This document shows, in pieces, positions 52,866 through 60,430 of a stretch of 64,000 nucleotides of DNA. How positions within the stretch are numbered: position 1 is the stretch's first letter; every line of letters starts with the position of its first letter. Origin of the DNA: an uncultured Prevotella sp. (GTDB taxonomy: Bacteria > Bacteroidota > Bacteroidia > Bacteroidales > Bacteroidaceae); the NCBI GenBank assembly GCA_900550035.1, contig URQS01000005.1:1-64000 (forward strand), written 5' to 3'. The translations under genes and the position numbers were made by a program. Under the pieces are notes generated by a model. That model worked only from the letters and a program-made list of their open reading frames with translations. It was not told where the DNA came from and ran no database searches.

Positions 52866-52963
52866 AAAAGTTTTACTCGTCAGATTTTATTTTGTTGATA
52901 TACAGTATATTATAAAAATAAATAAAGAAAAAGTTTTACATTGCCACAAAAAGTTTTACATTG
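52866..52963. promoter_or_regulatory. Direct-repeat operator candidate ahead of the peptide operon
   Basis: aaaaagttttacattg occurs at 52928-52943 and 52948-52963, exactly 20 bp apart, and a shorter aaaagttttac at 52866-52876, 63 bp (six helical turns) from the first. The site lies between the regulator genes and the DUF3244 gene, whose promoter must be here. Confidence 0.65.
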
Positions 52964-52995
52964 TATATGAAAATGTGGCATTTTGTTTTATAAAA

Positions 52996-53024
52996 AGCGC
53001 CGCCCTTGTGATAAGGACGGCGCT
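52996..53024 (-). terminator. Terminator of the regulator transcript
   Basis: agcgccg-c-cctt pairs with aagg-a-cggcgct. On the minus strand it is followed by a run of T residues. It lies 32 bp after the TPR-HTH gene, so the regulators and the peptide operon are separate transcripts. Confidence 0.8.
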
Positions 53025-53055
53025 ATTGCAAAGATGTAAGTTATACATACGGTTA

Positions 53056-54741
53056 CTATTCGAAACCTTTCATAAGTCTACGGATATAAGGACCGATGTT
53101 GGTTTCGTGTTCGTCAATGCCAAGCTTCTTTCTGATTTCATGGCTTACGATATAATGGCGTTTCATTTGTATATATTCTCCTACTTCCTTGCCACGCAAT
53201 CCTATAGCATACAAACAGAGATAATTGATTTCATCGGTTGACAATCCATGCTGTTCGAGATACTCCATAAACTTTTGGTGCGATGCCGCGAAAGCAAGGC
53301 GAGTGGAGTCCATAAATTTCTTTTTGTCGTTACGTACAGTGTCAATCCATTTGTTGTACGGCTCTGCATAGCGGTCGTTATTGGTAATCTCTTTTGCCTG
53401 CAGACCGTTGAGCAAATCAAGCCTGTTCTTTATCACGTCTTTGATAGGTTTTGACAGTTCCGACTGTTCCTTTTGCAATTCCTTCAGATGGTCACGCTCA
53501 TTTTCCAGCTGGTCAATTTCTAATCTGAGGTTTTCTTGCTCAAGTCTTAGATTTTTATTCTCTTTCTCAGCCAGAATGCGTTTGGTCTTGCTAAGGTAAC
53601 CACGGTAATACAGCCAGCCCACAAGTATGACCAAACCGAATATACCGCACAACGTTCCCCAAATAATCCTGTCTCTGTCCTGAATCTCCATAAGACTTTT
53701 CATTTCAAGTTGATGCTTCTTATCGGAGAACAATAAGTCATGTGAAAGCAATTCTTTTTGGTAATGCTCAAGGGAGGCGGAGTAATCCCGATATAGAGTA
53801 AAGGCTTCTTTATACTTGCCTTGTCTCTCTAAAATATCAATCTTTATCGAAACATATTTAAGCGAGTCCCAGGTGTTTTCTGCCGGATTGATATTCGAAA
53901 TGAGGGTCATGGCTTTGTCATACTCTCCGATTTTTGAATACCCTTCAGCAAAGATCATGGTCTCATCGGTTGTTAGCTCCATGTTCTGATATTCTGTCAA
54001 GACCTCTTTTATCTCATCGGATGAACAGAAATTCACAGTATATGACAATAAGGAAGGGAACAGAAAAGCTTCTCCCTCGGGATTCTTTTTCACCATCGGT
54101 GCGCAAATGGACATAAGGCTGTCTGCCGCTGGTTTGTTGTTCTGCATAACGTATCCATCAAGCGCATTCGTATAACTCTTTATTGCGAGGATGTCTTTGC
54201 CAATGGTTTTATATAGTTTGGCTGCTTCCATATTATAATGTACAAAATCGTTTATCTTGTACTGCTTGAGATACAAAGTGCCCTGTGCCACCAATGTATG
54301 GGACAGTAACAAAGAGTCCGTTACCTGTTTTCTCAAATCACAAGCATTCATGAAAGACTGCATTGCCGAATCATCATCCCCCTGATTCTGATAAATCCGG
54401 CCTTGATAATAATATGTCCGAAACTGCTCATCGGGGGTTCCGTTCTTGACATAATAGTCAATGGCCGGCTGAAGGACATCGAAAGTTGTCGTGTCAATGC
54501 AGTTTTTGTCCAATGCAATGGATTTGAGCAGCGCATATCTGGCCGCCGCCTCTTTTCCCTTGACACTTGAGGCCGGTATGTTTTCCAATACGCCAATGGC
54601 AGAATCAGGCTTGGCATCCATAAGGTTCTCCGCTTTATCCATTTCATTCCAAGCCGTGCCGTGCCGGTCGCAACTGCCTGTTGTCAATACAGCTAGCGAC
54701 AACAGGATAATATTTATAAAATGTCCTATTCTTTTAATCAT
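53056..54741 (-). CDS. Membrane TPR regulator with C-terminal helix-turn-helix
   Basis: A 561-residue protein. The leader ends in a lipobox-like LTTGSCDRHG (Cys about 24). TPR-like helices span about 30-340, one membrane helix lies near 355-378 (GTLCGIFGLVILVGWLYYRG), then a coiled coil (385-430), and a C-terminal helical domain (LSTDEINYLCLYAIGLRGKE, YIQMKRHYIVSHEIRKKLGI) of the kind found in Bacteroidales membrane-bound TPR transcription factors. Likely senses an envelope signal and controls the island operon. Confidence 0.75.
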   Translation of the reverse strand: MIKRIGHFINIILLSLAVLTTGSCDRHGTAWNEMDKAENLMDAKPDSAIGVLENIPASSVKGKEAAARYALLKSIALDKNCIDTTTFDVLQPAIDYYVKNGTPDEQFRTYYYQGRIYQNQGDDDSAMQSFMNACDLRKQVTDSLLLSHTLVAQGTLYLKQYKINDFVHYNMEAAKLYKTIGKDILAIKSYTNALDGYVMQNNKPAADSLMSICAPMVKKNPEGEAFLFPSLLSYTVNFCSSDEIKEVLTEYQNMELTTDETMIFAEGYSKIGEYDKAMTLISNINPAENTWDSLKYVSIKIDILERQGKYKEAFTLYRDYSASLEHYQKELLSHDLLFSDKKHQLEMKSLMEIQDRDRIIWGTLCGIFGLVILVGWLYYRGYLSKTKRILAEKENKNLRLEQENLRLEIDQLENERDHLKELQKEQSELSKPIKDVIKNRLDLLNGLQAKEITNNDRYAEPYNKWIDTVRNDKKKFMDSTRLAFAASHQKFMEYLEQHGLSTDEINYLCLYAIGLRGKEVGEYIQMKRHYIVSHEIRKKLGIDEHETNIGPYIRRLMKGFE

Positions 54742-54977
54742 ATTTCATATGCTCCTATGCCCTCGCTGATGTCACTGACAATCTTTTTATCATATAGCGC
54801 GTTCACATCCAACTGAAGCAAACTCGCGATTTTCAAATAAGTCAGAATATCGGGCTGTGAAGAATTTGTGCACCATTTCGAGACCGTTGTCGGATTTACA
54901 TCCATTTGACGGGCAAGCCACAAATTTGTAAATTTCTTCTCAGTCAGGATTATTTTTTGTCTGTTAACATTCCGCAT
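54738..54977 (-). CDS. XRE-type helix-turn-helix regulator
   Basis: A 79-residue DNA-binding protein from ATG 54977 (MRNVNRQKIILTEKKFTNLW). The HTH is WLARQMDVNPTTVSKWCTNS, and ILTYLKIASLLQLDVNALYD is the usual XRE follow-on. A TTG further upstream at 55001 would be inside the promoter -7 box. It overlaps the TPR regulator by 4 bp (ATGA), so both are made together. Confidence 0.88.
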   Translation of the reverse strand: MRNVNRQKIILTEKKFTNLWLARQMDVNPTTVSKWCTNSSQPDILTYLKIASLLQLDVNALYDKKIVSDISEGIGAYEI

Positions 54978-54998
54978 TGGACTATCAAAAACTGGGTG

Positions 54999-55006
54999 CA
55001 AAGATA
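54999..55006 (-). promoter_or_regulatory. -7 box of the regulator operon
   Basis: Minus-strand TATCTTTG, about 22 bp before the ATG at 54977. No clear -33 TTTG; the region upstream is very AT-rich. Confidence 0.55.
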
Positions 55007-55064
55007 ATTAATTATTTTCATTATCCCTTAATGATAACCGCCCTAATTACCGACCCAATAGATA

Positions 55065-55123
55065 ATATATTCAAAGAAGTTGACACCTTGCAGTCTGCAG
55101 GAGCATGCAAGCGAATAGAACAT
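55065..55123 (-). mobile_element. IS66-family transposase fragment, second relic
   Basis: On the minus strand this encodes MFYSLACSCRLQGVNFFEYI and is nearly identical (about one mismatch in 60 bp) to part of 44062-44283, in the opposite orientation. The rest of the transposase is absent. It marks the right flank of the peptide island. Confidence 0.8.
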
Positions 55124-55127
55124 AGCT

Positions 55128-55143
55128 GCATCGCGGATACGCT
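55128..55143 (+). repeat. 16-bp direct repeat flanking the island, right copy
   Basis: gcatcgcggatacgct, identical to 44315-44330 in the same orientation. It separates the IS66 fragment from dispersed repeat copy 2. Confidence 0.7.
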
Positions 55144-55145
55144 CC

Positions 55146-55538
55146 AACACAATATTTGCATTTCTAACCGCTCAAAACTGCGAGCTGAACGCACAAATAA
55201 ATCTTTGGCGCGAAATTCTCGAGTTTTGAGCGGCTTTTGTTATGTTGTTTATACACAGTGAGTTATATGGGTTGGAACGCTCTGACGTTGATTCTTGCGA
55301 AATAAAAAAGCTCCTTTTTATTTCAAATGTACTACATTTGTAGTCTAACTGTAGTACATTTACCTTCTATAACGACTACATTTACATCCTAAAAGGACTA
55401 CATTTGCAATGCAAAGAAGCCCTAAATGATGAGAGAGGAGACTGTTGTCACCTCAAAAAACGTAAAAAACGCATTCTGAAATCTCTAGAATCGATTTTTT
55501 ATTTGTAACACTTTTTTACTGCCTGTCTTATATTTGTA
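55146..55538 (+). repeat. Dispersed intergenic repeat, copy 2
   Basis: Counterpart of 16053-16446 with the same block order. The first hairpin uses different bases (CCGCTCAAAACT with AGTTTTGAGCGG), so the stem is kept while the sequence changes. It ends in TATATTTG (55529-55536) with TTTG 23 bp upstream, as in copy 1. It lies directly upstream of the GT2 gene and probably promotes it. Confidence 0.8.
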
Positions 55539-55552
55539 CGGATAATTTGCTG

Positions 55553-55560
55553 TACCTTTG
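55553..55560 (+). promoter_or_regulatory. Second -7 box immediately before the GT2 start
   Basis: TACCTTTG lies only 3-9 bp before the candidate ATGs (55564 and 55570), predicting a leaderless mRNA if it is used. Confidence 0.5.
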
Positions 55561-55569
55561 CAGATGTTT

Positions 55570-56619
55570 ATGAAACAGGACAAGACCATATCAGTAGTAA
55601 TGTGCACCTACAACGGTGCGTCACGCCATCTGCGCGAACAGCTCGACTCGATATTCGCACAGACGTTGCTGCCCGGCGAGATAGTAGTGCAGGACGACTG
55701 CAGCACCGACGACACCATGGAGGTGCTGCGCGAGTATGCCGACCGTGCGCCCGAGGGCGTGGCGATGCACATCGTTCAGAACACGGCACAGATGGGCATT
55801 AACGCCAACTTCTTCTCGGCAATGCGTCGGGCGGAGGGCGAACTGATAGCCGTGAGCGACCAGGACGACATCTGGATGCCCACCAAGCTGGAGGAGCAGC
55901 GCGACGCTATAGGCTCGCGCATGATGTGCGTGTGCCGTTCGGAGCCTTTCTCCGACTCGGGAGCCGAGATACGTTTCGACCGCCGCACGCCCAACTGCAA
56001 CCTCATACGTCTGTTCTACGCCTCGATGATGGGCCACTGCCAGATGCTGCGCCGACAACTGCTCGACGTGATTCCTACCGAACAGGAACTGCCCGAGATT
56101 TATCGCCGCACGTGCTACGACGTGATGACTGCCACAGCCGCTGCCGCATTGGACAGCATTGTGCTGATAGACCGCCTGCTGGTAAAGCAGCGCCGATATG
56201 AGCAGGCTGCCACCTATGTGCGCGTAGACCATCATCGTGTGCGCCGTGCCGACAACGCTCTGTATATGATATGGTATGGCGTGTGCAACTACCGACGTGT
56301 GAAACCGTGGATGAACGCCCACTTTGCCGCACGACGCGACTTCCTTGAGTGGGTTTGGCGTAAGTCGATGGCTGCCCATTGTGAGGCTCCGGGCAGTATG
56401 CCTACAGCCGACAACCGCATCTTTGCCGACGGAATCCGATTGCTGCACAACGAGTGCCGGCGCGGACTGACGGCACTGCTGGGTATTGAGCGCTATTACA
56501 TAAAATACCGACACACGCTGTTCTACACCCGCGAGAAGGACCCCGTGGCTCTGCTGCGTGCCGTGGTGCATCCGTTCATGCAGATATACAACTACCGCTA
56601 TCTTGCCGAGCGCCAGTAG
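55570..56619 (+). CDS. Family 2 glycosyltransferase
   Basis: A 349-residue GT-A glycosyltransferase: TISVVMCTYNGASRHLREQL at the start, IVVQDDCSTDDTMEVLREYA for the nucleotide-binding turn, and ELIAVSDQDDIWMPTKLEEQ with the DxD-type motif. The ATG at 55570 (MKQDK) fits family starts; 55564 is also possible. Transfers a sugar to a polysaccharide or LPS acceptor; substrate unknown. It forms a pair with the next glycosyltransferase. Confidence 0.88.
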   Translation: MKQDKTISVVMCTYNGASRHLREQLDSIFAQTLLPGEIVVQDDCSTDDTMEVLREYADRAPEGVAMHIVQNTAQMGINANFFSAMRRAEGELIAVSDQDDIWMPTKLEEQRDAIGSRMMCVCRSEPFSDSGAEIRFDRRTPNCNLIRLFYASMMGHCQMLRRQLLDVIPTEQELPEIYRRTCYDVMTATAAAALDSIVLIDRLLVKQRRYEQAATYVRVDHHRVRRADNALYMIWYGVCNYRRVKPWMNAHFAARRDFLEWVWRKSMAAHCEAPGSMPTADNRIFADGIRLLHNECRRGLTALLGIERYYIKYRHTLFYTREKDPVALLRAVVHPFMQIYNYRYLAERQ

Positions 56620-56654
56620 GCAATGGGTCAAAAAACACGGAAAGAAAGAATAAA

Positions 56655-57722
56655 ATGAAGGTTTACTTTTATCATACCCAAAACATACAATACTGCCTTG
56701 GGCGAATGAGCAAGGGCGAGTTTCCGTCGCATTTTCTGTACGGAGCATGCCATCTTGGCGACCATGGCATCGACGTAGTGTGGCACCGCTCGCCCCGTAA
56801 GGACCGCTCGCGCATAGCCACCGCGCTGTATACGGCGTGGCGCATACTGACGTGTCGCGAACATTTCGACGCCATTTATGCTACGCATTACAAGGGACTG
56901 GAGCTGATTGTGCTGCTGCGAGCCATCGGTCTCTATCGCCGCCCCATCGTGGTGTGGCACCATCAGCCCGTGGTGAAGTCGGCAAGCCGTCTGCGCGAAC
57001 TCTGTGGCAGACTCTTCTATTGTGGTCTCGACCGCATGATATTCTTCTCGAAGAAGCTCTTCGACGACTCGTTGCTATCGCGCAAAGCCCGACCTGCGCA
57101 CATGGTTGTGGGCCATTGGGGTGCCGACCTCGACTTCTACGACTCGATAGCGGTCAGTCCGTCCAACAACACCTTTACATTCATAGCTACGGGCAAGGAG
57201 CAACGCGACCAGCCTACGCTTATCGAGGCGTTCAACCGTACCCGCCGACACCTGCGACTCTTCATCGGAATCAATCCCGACCCGAATGTGCCCAATCCCA
57301 ATCTCAACGCTGTGCGCCGCTGTAAGCCCTCTGACAACATCGAGGTGAAGGAGATTTGCGGACTCTTGCCTTACGAAATTGCAATAGACGTGGCTCATGC
57401 CGACTGTGTGGTGATATGCTGTCACAAGACACGTTACACCGCCGGACTGACCACAGTGGTTGAGGCTCTCGCCCTCGGTAAGCCCATTATATGCAGCCGA
57501 AACCCGCAGATACCCGTTGATTTCGACCGCGAGGGTTGCGGCATTTCAGTAGAATATGGTGATGTGGAGGGTTGGCAGCGTGCCATAGAATATATTGCTA
57601 CGCATCCCGAAGAGGCGCGACTGATGGGACAGCGAGGACGGGAAATAGCCGAACGCTTGTTTAATGACAAGCGCGATGCAGAGGAAATAGCGGAGGTGAT
57701 AAAAGAAACAGTTGGGAGATAA
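56655..57722 (+). CDS. GT-B fold glycosyltransferase (family 4-like)
   Basis: A 355-residue transferase with two Rossmann lobes. The C-terminal lobe carries FTFIATGKEQRDQPTLIEAF, the ICGLLPYEIAIDVAHADCVV segment and YTAGLTTVVEALALGKPIIC, an E-x7-E-like donor-binding region. The N-terminal lobe (CLGRMSKGEFPSHFLYGACH) is unusual for the family. It starts 35 bp after the GT2 gene. No sugar-transport or priming enzymes lie nearby, so the product is unknown. Confidence 0.82.
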   Translation: MKVYFYHTQNIQYCLGRMSKGEFPSHFLYGACHLGDHGIDVVWHRSPRKDRSRIATALYTAWRILTCREHFDAIYATHYKGLELIVLLRAIGLYRRPIVVWHHQPVVKSASRLRELCGRLFYCGLDRMIFFSKKLFDDSLLSRKARPAHMVVGHWGADLDFYDSIAVSPSNNTFTFIATGKEQRDQPTLIEAFNRTRRHLRLFIGINPDPNVPNPNLNAVRRCKPSDNIEVKEICGLLPYEIAIDVAHADCVVICCHKTRYTAGLTTVVEALALGKPIICSRNPQIPVDFDREGCGISVEYGDVEGWQRAIEYIATHPEEARLMGQRGREIAERLFNDKRDAEEIAEVIKETVGR

Positions 57723-57892
57723 TTGAAAGTTGAGAGTTGAGAATTGAGAGTTCAGAGTTATGATATGCTTTTGTTGATAACGTCGTTGGCGTTATAATTA
57801 TAATAGGTAATCATAACTCTCAACTTTCAACTCTCAATTCTCAACTATCTTTCAACTCTAAACTCTCATCTTTCAACTCTCAACTATAAATA
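57723..57892. repeat. AT-rich simple-repeat tract, family B copy 2
   Basis: Left: gttgagagttgagaattgag and agttatgatatg. Right: aatcataactctcaactttc plus further ctctcaac-type runs. Same layout as 37883-38046, here between convergent genes. Confidence 0.75.
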
Positions 57893-57896
57893 ATCC

Positions 57897-58562
57897 TTAC
57901 CCCATACCCTTAAAACTCAGCGGCTGCATTGCAGCCGTTTTTTCGTTATACACCTCCGTCGTTACACGTCGTGCGCGCAGACTGCGCACTTTGGGGAAGT
58001 CGCGGAAGTAGTCGTCCTGCGTCATATACCAGCAGTGGGCTGCTATCTCGTTCACCCTCTGGGCCATGAGGTCAATCTTGCGAGCCGAGCGCGGACTCAC
58101 TACCGACAGCATACGTTGACCGTTGCGCAGCACGATGGCAAGCACTACGTAGGTGTTTACGGCCTTGTCGGCAGATGGGTCGCTGAGTTTGTGGCCGCGC
58201 ATCGACGACGACACCGTTATGTGCCAGCCGTACTGGCTGTTGAGGCGCTGCATCATCTCGCGGAACACTCGTCCGTGCGACGACGTGTCGGGAATGCGCT
58301 TGTACATAATATAATAATGTATCATCTCGTGCAGCAGCGTCTCCTGATATTCACGCTCGCTGCAATCGTAATAGGTGCTGATGCGTATGGTGAAGTCGGT
58401 GTACACACGCTTCAGCAGACGGCGTTGGCATTTGCACGCCATAGTGCCCAGTCGTGTGCGCGCCTTGGACAGCACCAGACGAGGAACAGGCAGCTCATCG
58501 CCGAAATAATCGGCGTTGAACTGCCTGAACCATGTGCGGAGTATGTCGGTAGTAAGGGTCAT
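57897..58562 (-). CDS. SprT-like zinc metalloprotease-domain protein
   Basis: A 221-residue protein from ATG 58562 (MTLTTDILRTWFRQFNADYF). The SprT-like motif is ETLLHEMIHYYIMYKRIPDT (HExxH plus a later His in SSHGRVFREMM). FGDELPVPRLVLSKARTRLG is the typical N-terminal segment. The Spartan relatives cut DNA-protein crosslinks; the bacterial role is unproven. It overlaps the TlpA gene stop by 4 bp. Confidence 0.85.
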   Translation of the reverse strand: MTLTTDILRTWFRQFNADYFGDELPVPRLVLSKARTRLGTMACKCQRRLLKRVYTDFTIRISTYYDCSEREYQETLLHEMIHYYIMYKRIPDTSSHGRVFREMMQRLNSQYGWHITVSSSMRGHKLSDPSADKAVNTYVVLAIVLRNGQRMLSVVSPRSARKIDLMAQRVNEIAAHCWYMTQDDYFRDFPKVRSLRARRVTTEVYNEKTAAMQPLSFKGMG

Positions 58563-59125
58563 TCGGCGCAGTCGGGGTATACTGATGTGAGGTAGGCGCT
58601 GACTTTGTCGGACATTACTGTTGCCAATGCAACCTTGCCCTCGGGGTCGATGACGTAGACCGAAGGAATCCACTTGATGTGGTAAGCCAATGATACGGGC
58701 GACTCGCGCATGTTCTTCAGGTCGCTCACCTGGGTGTAGGGCAGTGCGAGTTTAGCCACTCCGTTCTTCCACGACTCATTGTTTCTGTCGAACGATACGC
58801 CTACAAACTCCACTCCTTTTTGATGGAACTTGTTGTACAGGGCTACGATGTTGGGCGCGTCTCGGCGGCAGTCGGAACACCATGAAGCCCAGAAGTCGAG
58901 CACTACGTATTTGCCACGCAGACTCTTCAGCGTGAACTGTTTGCCGTCGATTGTGTTCAGTGCAATCTCGGGGGCTTCGGTGCCGGGCTTCAGAAGTTCG
59001 GTGGCGTACTTGGCATCAAGGTCGTCGGCAGCCATAGCTTGTGTATTGGTCTGCGCCTGAGCGTTGATGGCTTGTGGCATAGCAGTCATAGCCAATGCCA
59101 ATAAGAAAAGCTTAAAGTGTTTCAT
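58559..59125 (-). CDS. TlpA/ResA-type thiol-disulfide protein
   Basis: A 188-residue exported thioredoxin-fold protein. The start at 59125 (MKHFKLFLLALAMTAMPQAI) gives a signal peptide. LKPGTEAPEIALNTIDGKQF and LRGKYVVLDFWASWCSDCRR hold the CxxC active site (WCSDC); IKWIPSVYVIDPEGKVALAT includes the cis-Pro. It reduces or exchanges periplasmic disulfides. Translation is coupled to the SprT-like gene. Confidence 0.9.
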   Translation of the reverse strand: MKHFKLFLLALAMTAMPQAINAQAQTNTQAMAADDLDAKYATELLKPGTEAPEIALNTIDGKQFTLKSLRGKYVVLDFWASWCSDCRRDAPNIVALYNKFHQKGVEFVGVSFDRNNESWKNGVAKLALPYTQVSDLKNMRESPVSLAYHIKWIPSVYVIDPEGKVALATVMSDKVSAYLTSVYPDCAE

Positions 59126-59168
59126 ATGCTTATGTATTGGAATAATTATTGTCATTCAGTATGATAAA

Positions 59169-60314
59169 TTAGAATATTCTGCGTTTAAACCACAAGGCAA
59201 AGACCGGGTCGCTGATGTAGAATTGCTTACCATTCTTCTCTACTAAGTCTTTCTCTACCAAAGCTGTTTTCAGACGGGTTATGTTGGAAACGCTTCCCAA
59301 TTGAAACTCTTCTCTTACTGCCGTATCGCCAAAGTCGTCGTTGTGTCCGGCTATTATACAACGTATGAAATTCATTTGATAGGCAGTCAGTGGTTCTATC
59401 TGTTGCATGAATAGTTGCTCCTGACTGTTAAGCAAATCGTTGATGCCTTGTCGCAAATGAGATTCTGTTACGGTTTGGCCCTCGTCAATTAGTGAGAAAA
59501 CAAGCCATGATAGTTGTTGTACATATGAAGAATAGTTGTCTACTGATTTGCAAATGTCACCTGCCAGTTCTGGGGATATGGTTCGTTGTCTGTCTTTGAA
59601 ATGTTGTACGATGTATTCAATCCAAGTGTTTGTAGGAATCTTATTAAGATATTTGAAGTCGCCAAATTGATAAAGAGGCATACTTTTCTTTTGGAATACA
59701 TTCATCATCGTATGTTTTTTACTACCGAAAAGACAATAGGAGGTAAGTCGTTGGTGTTGCCATACAGACCTAAGTCTTTTTTGTATACTTACAGAATCAG
59801 GCATCTCGCCAATCTGTTGAAACTCATCAATACAAACTACTATTCTTTTCCCTTTCTTCTGTGCTATATTCTCGGCCAATTCCAATACTTCGTCAGGGGT
59901 ATGTGTCTTAGTAGATATACCAAGTGACAGAGCAAACTCAGAGGTGGGTTCGGGTGAGAAACTGACCTTTGGGGATAGACGTGCTAAGAAATCCCGGGCG
60001 TTTTCCATCCACAACTCTGCTTGGGAGGCGGTCTGTTTAAGCACGGCTTCGGCTAATGTGTTGTAAAACTCATATTCGGTTTTACACTTGAATATATCTA
60101 CAAATATAGGGATTACTCTTTCTTTGTCGACCTCTTCGCACACCTTTTTCACCAACGATGTCTTTCCCCATCGTCTTGGTGAAATAAGAATAGTGTTGAT
60201 ACCCTCTTCAAAGTTCATCTTCAATTGTCGGATTTCGTCTTTTCGTCCTATAAAATTATAGTCTGATACGGATACTCCGAATACAAAACTTTGTTCTCTT
60301 GTTCTTGCTGCCAT
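59169..60314 (-). CDS. AAA ATPase with winged-helix C-terminus
   Basis: A 381-residue ATPase of the archaeal-type/STAND-like family. Walker A is ILISPRRWGKTSLVKK, Walker B RIVVCIDEFQQIGEMPDSV, and sensor-like TSYCLFGSKKHTMMNVFQ follows. The C-terminal 90 residues form a winged helix (TAVREEFQLGSVSNITRLKT, KNGKQFYISDPVFALWF). These proteins are common in Bacteroidales, often as stand-alone genes near mobile DNA. Function unknown. Confidence 0.85.
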   Translation of the reverse strand: MAARTREQSFVFGVSVSDYNFIGRKDEIRQLKMNFEEGINTILISPRRWGKTSLVKKVCEEVDKERVIPIFVDIFKCKTEYEFYNTLAEAVLKQTASQAELWMENARDFLARLSPKVSFSPEPTSEFALSLGISTKTHTPDEVLELAENIAQKKGKRIVVCIDEFQQIGEMPDSVSIQKRLRSVWQHQRLTSYCLFGSKKHTMMNVFQKKSMPLYQFGDFKYLNKIPTNTWIEYIVQHFKDRQRTISPELAGDICKSVDNYSSYVQQLSWLVFSLIDEGQTVTESHLRQGINDLLNSQEQLFMQQIEPLTAYQMNFIRCIIAGHNDDFGDTAVREEFQLGSVSNITRLKTALVEKDLVEKNGKQFYISDPVFALWFKRRIF

Positions 60315-60340
60315 ATATTATTGAGTTATATGTCCGAACG

Positions 60341-60348
60341 CAAAGATA
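60341..60348 (-). promoter_or_regulatory. -7 box of the AAA ATPase gene
   Basis: Minus-strand TATCTTTG, 27 bp before the ATG at 60314. Its -33 region falls inside the 60355-60405 palindrome. Confidence 0.6.
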
Positions 60349-60354
60349 ATGAAA

Positions 60355-60405
60355 AAACACAAAATACACAAGGTTGTGTTACACAAACTTGTGTATTTTG
60401 TGTTT
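60355..60405. promoter_or_regulatory. 51-bp nested palindrome: terminator and possible operator
   Basis: aaacacaaaatacacaag pairs perfectly with cttgtgtattttgtgttt; the centre gttgtgttacacaaa is itself palindromic. It lies after the RecD-like stop (60431) and over the -33 region of the ATPase promoter. With the T-run on the minus strand it can terminate the helicase transcript and may also bind a regulator. Confidence 0.7.
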
Positions 60406-60430
60406 ATTAATATGTAGTATGCGAGTAATG

